Assembly (NCBI GenBank): GCA_029532415.1
Contig: JAQOTA010000050.1
Coordinates: forward strand, 1,240,001-1,304,000
DNA length: 64,000 nt
Direction: 5' to 3'
DNA from: Marasmius tenuissimus
Lineage: Eukaryota > Basidiomycota > Agaricomycetes > Agaricales > Marasmiaceae
Below are positions 58,120-64,000 of the stretch, in pieces. The notes beneath the pieces were generated by a model, which saw only the letters and a list, made by a program, of their open reading frames with translations, was not told the DNA's origin and searched no databases. The position numbers were made by a program, and so were the translations under genes. Numbering within the stretch: position 1 is the stretch's first letter; the number at the start of each line of letters is the position of its first letter.

Positions 58120-58600
58120 TTATCGTAAAGGTTCCATATGACAGATGACTTTCAGTATTGTACGTCTGGGATAGAGAATCACTACTGCATATCTGGAATT
58201 CGCGAAAAAAAATAAAGGATAGCATTCACGCTGACCGGGGTGCCACTGAGGTGCAGAGCTATAAACCGGGGGAGGTGGCTCGTGATTGTGATCATGTAGC
58301 TGCACCCGTCTCCAAAACTTGCACTCTGCACATAACCGCGTTCAGTTGCTCGCGTAGGATGGCAACATCTTCTGTACTCCCACGAGGATTGGGCTGTTTG
58401 ACTACGCCACTAGAGCAAACGCTATTCCCTTGCCTCTCCACCAATTCCTGCTCTCCTTTTATCATAGTTCCCATACGTTGTGAGAGTAAAGAAAGGAGAA
58501 GCGCAGTTGCCTCCGACTCCGAGGGTTGCGTTTCCCAAGGTGGAATAAGCAACGGATTGGGTGTTTCCAAATCCCGTCGTTGCTGGTCTACATCAGCCAC
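58120..58600 (-). pseudogene. Decayed short coiled-coil gene (minus strand)
   Basis: The readable protein is DVDQQRRDLETPNPLLIPPW, then SESEATALLLSLLSQRMGTM, then a coiled-coil segment (VAILREQLNAVMCRVQVLET). The frame then slips by one and continues as HEPPPPVYSSAPQWHPG. This order (LETPNP...IPPW, REQxNxxxxRVQxLE, PPPxYSSAPQW) is, from memory, that of a family of short Agaricomycete proteins and of C-termini of larger membrane proteins there. Two defects suggest it is dead: the expected start before ADVD is GTG, not ATG, and a frameshift lies after LETGAAT (about 58,285-58,292). Alternatively it is the last exon of a longer gene with an intron at that point. Confidence 0.5.
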
Positions 58601-59040
58601 CAAAAGTACGAGTGAGTGTTTGATTGTTATGCTCCCGGATGTGGACTCAAAAGTTCAACGTACCATGTCTCCTCTGTCCTATATAGAGATGCGATTTTCC
58701 GCATCTAAATGCGCATTGAACGGGGCGCCTTTCATTCAGGCAAACGCCGAAAAAGCGCCCAATTCTGCCGTTTTTCCGCGGCAAAATTCTGGCTTGTGTC
58801 AGCGGCACTGCCACCTCCGCTTCTTGGCTTCCTACTTCCAAGTCCATTTCGACACCCTTCCTCGCTCGACCGCCGGTATGTCATCTCATACGTTTTATGT
58901 GCGGTATTACACTAACCCGTTTTACACCCCTTTCAAGTACTTTCTTTCCCTCAGCGGCCACTCTAACCTATTCTGGGGCCGAGACCGATGTCGTGATCAA
59001 GCTGGGGAGGATCATGATGTCATCGGCCCTTTGAAGATTC

Positions 59041-59667
59041 TTGGGCGTCTATTTTGCTGGTGCCGTCAAGCATGACTCGGCAGAAGCCACTACGACTCTC
59101 GCTTCTTTGCTTCCTTCCACCAACATCTCGTTCCGTCTTTCTTCCTTTCGGCGATCAACCGTGGACTTCATCATCAGGAAACTCCTCTGGCGTCGTGTTC
59201 CCCTCGACAACAACCCTACGTCTCTTCGCAATCTCCGCCGACGCGGAGCTTCGAACTTGGCCCTTCAAGCTTCAGGCCTCAGGCTTCACACTCGTATAAA
59301 TCGCTCTGTTCTACGTTCGTCTTCAGTCGAGTTGTCTTGCAACTGTAGCTGTCGTGTAGGTATATTGTGCCGTGCAATGATGCAGCCCTTCCATATCGGG
59401 TGTGACCCAGTACGCTGTTGGCCAAGACCCTTTCCGCCTTCTCTGCCTTCTCGAATCTCCGTCAGTGAACCCTGGTTCAAGTCTCAGCGCTTCAGCGACT
59501 GCTTGTCGTTCGATGCGTATCAGCTCGAGATCGTACAGCTAGCTCGGATTCGCGGATTCGCGCTTGATACCCACCGGCCCGTTGGATATCAATTCCGCAG
59601 AATATTAGGCTCGCATCTGTTGGAGGACGACGAAAGAGCCGTGATGCAGAAATATGGATATCAATAA
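59041..59667 (+). CDS. Possible hypothetical gene (low confidence)
   Basis: A single plus-strand frame stays open from about 59,041 to the TAA at 59,665-59,667. Its last third reads like protein (SFDAYQLEIVQLARIRGFAL, then GYQFRRILGSHLLEDDERAV and MQKYGYQ). The front part is Arg/Ser-rich and may be the wrong frame. Splicing from a neighbouring frame (59,054-59,299) is possible. I found no motif and no reliable start. It may be a real small gene, a remnant or chance. Confidence 0.3.
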   Translation: MGVYFAGAVKHDSAEATTTLASLLPSTNISFRLSSFRRSTVDFIIRKLLWRRVPLDNNPTSLRNLRRRGASNLALQASGLRLHTRINRSVLRSSSVELSCNCSCRVGILCRAMMQPFHIGCDPVRCWPRPFPPSLPSRISVSEPWFKSQRFSDCLSFDAYQLEIVQLARIRGFALDTHRPVGYQFRRILGSHLLEDDERAVMQKYGYQ

Positions 59668-59966
59668 CAATATTGGTGTGGTACGAAACTGAGGTGCAGA
59701 AAGGATCTACTCAAAAATGCTGAGTGCAATGGGGGGAGAACCATGAAAGAAAGCATCATACAGTGACGACAGTTGTGAGTGGTAGTAGTACAGTGAATCG
59801 TGCAAAACCAGTCTATGAGTGAGAGACCAAATAAAGGATGAATTGATGTTTAACGATGAAAAAGAACTGAATGTGAAGATCGAGGATCAAGGACACTGGA
59901 CAACCCAGAGGGCTTTGGAATACGAAAAAAAGATGATAAGGAAAGGAACCCGTGTCGCTAAAATCA

Positions 59967-61942
59967 TCACAACGAAGAGAGTAGGGCCCTCCAGCCAGCT
60001 TGGATGGAGATGGATCGTTTCTTCTTCTTTCCAACCACGTCCTGATTCTCCTTATCCGTTGAAATCCCGTGACCCTTCCCCTTCGCCGACCCCGTTTCTT
60101 CCGCCGAGCCCAACTCCTTCGGTGGTACCCGACCGAAATTCACCTTCTCCTTGATCCCCGGTTCAACAACCATGTCCATCTGATTGGCTTCGGAAGGACA
60201 AGATTGGACTGGAGTCAAGCCTGATCGTCGCACAGACAAGTCCCCCCAAACCTGGCCGGATGCACAGTGAGGACTCGGAGGGTGTACCAGAGTGACGGGT
60301 GACGACCTCGACGAAGTAGACTCCGTGCGATGACGGTACTCATCCGCAATGAGCTGTGCAGATGAGGGGACAGCCTGAGCACGAGAGTCCTCCTGAGGTT
60401 CAGGGGCCAATACTCCATCGTCGCTGTGGGCATTAGAGGAGGAGAAGGAGTGGGAAGGACTAGGGAGACGACTCGGATCCGGCACCTCGCTTCTCCATGT
60501 GGAGCCAGAGCACCAAGAGTATGAGTCGGCGGCAGGATGGTCGTGACCGTCCGTCGCGGCTGGAGCGGCGGAACCGAATTGGATTTCAGGGAAAGTAAAC
60601 TTCTGAGCACCGAAAGGATCCTTTCCACCACCTTCACCACCCTTGCTACCTCCACCTTCACCACCCTTGCCACCCTTCCCATCGTCCCGACCCTCGCGGC
60701 GGCTGTGACGCAGCGCCGGCGACTGTTGACGCCTAAACATATCCTCAAGCGTTTTCACTGCCGTATAAAACAACTTGAAAGCGTCGTCGAGTTCTTGCGC
60801 CTTATCCACCTCAAGGCCCGACAATTCCAGAGCAAGTTGGAGTGTTGGTTTGTCCGCAGTCTCCGCGTGGAACTGACTCGATTCCGACATTGATCGGGGC
60901 ATGGTAGGCTCGACTTCGCCTTCCTGCCATTTGCCGAGTGTGACAATAGCGTTCAAAGCCGCCGCGAAGGGAGAGACGTGAGATTCGAATCTCAGCTTAG
61001 CGTAGCGAGACGATGACTCCAAGTCGGGGTGTTGAACAAGGTAAAACTCATTGATAGTTCCCGCTGTCTAGATAAAGAAAGATTTGTCAGTATTCTTGGT
61101 TTGGGAAGGGGAATAAGAAGCGTACAAATGGACTTCCGTTGGTTGAACGCAACTTAATCCACGGACTCTGTTCTGCGTTCCCTTTTTCTTCGAGCGTGAG
61201 CTCCTTCATCTGTCGTGACATATTCGTCATTCGCTTTGCTGCCAAATCGTACAGATAAGTCGTCATCCTCTGGAGCAGGGTGACCGTCGGGAGGAACAGG
61301 AGGAGATAATCGTCAAGAAGAACATGGACCCCGACGCCCACTGTTGAAAGCATGAGCGAATTGTCACTACCAGCGAAGGGCATACATACCTGGCATGATG
61401 AATAACCGGCTATGAATGCAAAGCGTACCGCGCTCCATGCCCATAATGAACTCATACAAGTTCAGCTAGTCGAATATGTATGAATAAAAACCATAATAAA
61501 CGGGAAGACGATGATGACTCACCATGTCCAGATTCTGGATCTCGCTTTGGGGTATCAACAAATGCGCAAATTGAACGACCGACTTGGCGTGTGGGATTTT
61601 ATTGGTGATTGGACAACATAACCTCGCCATGACAAAGAGCCACACTATCAGACGATGGCGACTCCCTTTAAAGGCACCACCACCAGCATGCTTTTGAGGC
61701 ATAACACCTAAGGAGTTGTACGTGTCAGTCGAATACTTGGAATGAATGGATTGCGTCGCGTCGTCTTCTGAATCCTCGTCGTTGTCTGGAATAGCGTCGA
61801 GTCGAGTCGTCAGAAAACGAACGACTTGCCTGACGTACATCTTCGAGCCTGCTGAGGTAGCACGATACTCCTTAAATAGATCCCTCACCGCAGGATCATC
61901 GAATGCCCGAAACGAATTTTGGGAGGAAGAGCCGGACGACAT
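59967..61942 (-). CDS. Conserved-looking protein with Gly/Lys-rich linker, function unknown
   Basis: About 600 residues in four exons on the minus strand, start at 61,942 (MSSGSSSQNSFRAFDDPAVR). The first intron is 61,466-61,522. Joined exons give QSEIQNLDMLNLYEFIMGME, then VHVLLDDYLLLFLPTVTLLQ, ending in KLRSTNGSPFTAGTINEFYL. The N-terminal roughly 400 residues look folded and mostly helical, with FDDPAVRDLFKEYRATSAG and LDDAFKLFYTAVKTLEDMFR as well-formed amphipathic stretches. A Gly/Lys/Glu repeat (GGKGGEGGGSKGGEGGGKD) and a disordered Ser/Pro tail follow, ending in a basic KKKKRSISIQAGWRALLSSL. The hydrophobic stretch in exon 3 is too broken for a clear membrane span. I do not recognise the family. 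Confidence 0.75.
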
Positions 61943-62810
61943 GGTGGTGTTCGGTAGAAGGTTGTGTTGATCATTGACATTGATGGCCCTGCTTTTTGTT
62001 TGGTGATGTTTTGCCCCGCATATATTTTCCCGCACACCTTCACTTGTCCACGCCACAGACGCGTCACCGATCTCATGCTAGAGGGGGTGAGGGCCGAGAG
62101 AGCCTATGTGTGTAATGGATGAGAACAAAAGATATTGCCCAGTCCGCTCATCTGTTCGAGAGCCGGCGCCCATCAGGCGATGGCCGCCCAAGCTGGTCAG
62201 GAGGTCCACCTGCGAAGAAGTGACTACACATAGAGAGAAGATCGAGGGTATGGTCACGTTCAGCAGTTGGAAGAACGACTTTGAGACCCCTCCCCCCATA
62301 GGACAGTGACATGACATAGACCATACGGACTATACGTACTATGCTACTGTGACGAGTCGCTGGGCTCCGGGGCCTATCGAGAAAAATCGCTGGAAGTATG
62401 CGAATGAGACTCAGTGGTGGGGTGAGGGCCGGTGATTAATGATGGATGGTTGAGCGTCGGTCAAGTACTGTACGGATAAAGAGGAGCGTGCCGGACGGCT
62501 GGAACCCATACCAATATTGGGACCAGACTCCCATGCTTCTCGAGTGCAATCCATCATGATGAATAACATGAAGCGGTAGACATGGTGGTCGACTTGTAAG
62601 TACAGGAACAAGTTGGGAATTAGCGATGTTCCCGCGGATCATATCTTATCTTTCTGTATTCAGAGAAGTCCCAGATCGTTGACGGTCAAGTATGCACGTC
62701 GTACGTCTCAGAAGGCACAATGAGCGACATACTTCGACAACAGAGCCATGAAACCGTTGGAACGAATATATAGCACGACGCCTACAAGACAGACACTCCC
62801 GAGCATAGGC
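61943..62810. promoter_or_regulatory. Spacer between two minus-strand genes
   Basis: About 870 bases without a gene. It must contain the promoter of the gene starting at 61,942 and the 3' UTR of the lysine-rich gene. Short open frames on both strands show no motif. Confidence 0.45.
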
Positions 62811-64000
62811 CTATTGAGCCGCTTTCTTCCCAAGTAAAGCATCCTTCGCACTCTTTCCAGCTTTGGATTTGACAACCTTTTCCTTCTTCTTTCCACCAAC
62901 AGCCGACGCTGCCTTTTTCTGCTTCATCTCCTGCTTGTTCAAAATAGACGCCTGCTCAGGAATCGCGACGATCTCCTCCACATCGACCTTTGCCTGTGCC
63001 GTCTTCTTCACCTTCCTCCGTTTCTTCTTCTCGGTCTTTTCTTCGGATGCCCCACCTTCAACCACGGCTTCTTCCACTTCCACCTCCTTCGTCACCTCAA
63101 CGACTGGTTCAGGAGCGGTCTCGGCAGAGGAGATGGATTTCCTCTTCTCCTTCCTCGACTTTTTAGTGGGAGTAGCTTCGTCTAGAGTGGTGGGCGCGGG
63201 GACGGGATGTGGAAGAGATTCAGATACCGGCGCATCCTCTGCCGAGACGGATTTACGATCTTTCCTCTTCTTCTTCTTCTCCTCCGTCTTGGGCGCCTCC
63301 GCCAAGACCGCAGCAGTGGCGGGCGGTTCCTCGGGTAGATCTGCAGCGGCCTTTTTCTTCTTCTTCGACTGCGAAAGAGTTGCGTCTGTGTCAGGTAGGT
63401 CGGCTGGTTCAGCTGCGGCGCCGGCATCGGCCTTCTTTTTCTTCTTCGATTTAGTCTCGGTGGGGGGCGTTACTGTGGCAGGGGTTGGATCCACCTCCAT
63501 CGCAGTGGGAGCAGCCACAACATCGGCTTTCTTTTTGGACTTCTTGGGCGTTGTCACCTCGGTCGTGGCTTCTGAGACGATGGGAGCGGTGGGGGTGGCA
63601 GTAAAATCGGACTTTCTTCTCTTCTTCGAAGACTTCTCGTCGACTGCAGCGGGAGTGGGCTCCGGAACCTCTGCCGTTTTACGCTTTTTAGGTTGGGCGG
63701 GCGCAGCCTCGGGCACCGTAGGCGAATCCTGAGATTTGGCCTTTTTCTTGGGTTTCGCGGTCTCCGGAGCAACCTCGTCGTCATCTTCAGCTGATCGCTT
63801 TTTCTTCCCCTTCTCTACGACAGCCTTCGCAACAGGTTTCTTTTCAGGAACGGGTGGTTCATCTCCACTTTCCTCCTCGTCTCCACCCATTTCGATATCC
63901 CCATCCCCCTCATCCGCAACAGTCAAACCCGCCCAGCGTCCTCCCTCAGCGTCGTCCAACGCACAACTCCATATCGGGAGGTACACGCTGCTGTTTGTCT
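62811..64000 (-). CDS. Lysine-rich, probably nucleolar protein (C-terminal part; runs off the window)
   Basis: The frame is open from the window edge to the stop at 62,811, so about 395 C-terminal residues are seen and the start lies beyond 64,000. An ordered piece (YLPIWSCALDDAEGGRWAGL) opens the visible part, then an acidic patch (EGDGDIEMGGDEEESGDEPP). After that come about a dozen repeats of a KKxKK or KKRK block separated by Pro/Ala/Glu/Val spacers. The end is KAGKSAKDALLGKKAAQ. Alternating basic tracts and acidic spacers of this sort are typical of nucleolar ribosome-assembly proteins and chaperones. The family-defining domain would be in the missing N-terminus, so I give no name. Confidence 0.75.
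   Translation of the reverse strand, partial: TNSSVYLPIWSCALDDAEGGRWAGLTVADEGDGDIEMGGDEEESGDEPPVPEKKPVAKAVVEKGKKKRSAEDDDEVAPETAKPKKKAKSQDSPTVPEAAPAQPKKRKTAEVPEPTPAAVDEKSSKKRRKSDFTATPTAPIVSEATTEVTTPKKSKKKADVVAAPTAMEVDPTPATVTPPTETKSKKKKKADAGAAAEPADLPDTDATLSQSKKKKKAAADLPEEPPATAAVLAEAPKTEEKKKKRKDRKSVSAEDAPVSESLPHPVPAPTTLDEATPTKKSRKEKRKSISSAETAPEPVVEVTKEVEVEEAVVEGGASEEKTEKKKRRKVKKTAQAKVDVEEIVAIPEQASILNKQEMKQKKAASAVGGKKKEKVVKSKAGKSAKDALLGKKAAQ

Noticed and set aside
58158..59075. A 305-codon plus-strand open frame
   Set aside because: It runs antisense to the better-supported minus-strand coiled-coil remnant, shows Ser/Cys/Arg-rich random composition and has no motif.
62863..63732. A 289-codon plus-strand open frame rich in Phe and Ser
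   Set aside because: It is the antisense shadow of the lysine-rich gene: lysine codons (AAG) read backwards as CTT/TTC give Phe/Ser-rich nonsense.
1..64000. tRNA, rRNA or CRISPR loci
   Set aside because: I saw no convincing A/B box plus cloverleaf, no rRNA-like sequence and no regularly spaced repeats. A covariance-model scan would be needed to exclude small RNAs.

Overview
This window looks like nuclear DNA of a filamentous basidiomycete, most likely an Agaricomycete (mushroom-forming fungus). The evidence is many short GT-AG introns (about 48-66 bases) inside nearly every gene, widely spaced genes, Agaricomycete-type gene families (F-box/leucine-rich proteins, Ser/Thr-rich GPI-anchored secreted proteins, proline/serine-rich coiled-coil proteins) and abundant decayed transposons. 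I saw no rRNA, tRNA, CRISPR or prokaryotic-style operons.

Bases 1-26,000 are an accessory, rearranged region. A segment made of an unrecognised minus-strand sequence, a plus-strand orphan-family gene and a minus-strand MFS transporter has been duplicated. Two orphan-gene copies look intact (6,840-9,026 and 17,027-19,432) and a third is a 3' remnant (about 22,513-23,090). Only one transporter is complete (23,259-25,527); two 3'-end remnants lie behind the other copies. One remnant is split by a 2.3-kb inverted-repeat element that itself carries a solo LTR. A separate 1.23-kb inverted-repeat element with perfect 6-base target duplications sits at 4,283-5,512.

Bases 26,000-48,700 are a normal gene-dense stretch: an F-box/LRR-like gene with a puzzling in-frame stop, a 20-odd-exon coiled-coil gene containing a tandem exon-pair duplication, a divergently transcribed coiled-coil/proline-rich gene, a Ser/Pro-rich conserved gene, a decayed duplicate of the proline-rich gene, a small bZIP regulator, the KEOPS subunit CGI121, a two-domain transmembrane protein disulfide isomerase starting only 57 bases from CGI121, and a GPI-anchored Cys-rich secreted protein.

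Bases 48,700-59,700 are mostly repeat-derived, with a 3.2-kb inverted-repeat element at 52,867-56,102 flanked by perfect 8-base duplications and a decayed short gene near 58,100-58,600. Bases 59,900-64,000 hold a conserved-looking multi-exon gene of unknown function and the 3' part of a lysine-rich, probably nucleolar protein that runs off the window.

The housekeeping genes do not form one pathway. CGI121 (tRNA t6A modification) and the PDI (ER folding) probably share a compact promoter. The only cluster with a possible common story is the duplicated orphan-gene/transporter array, whose function I cannot infer.
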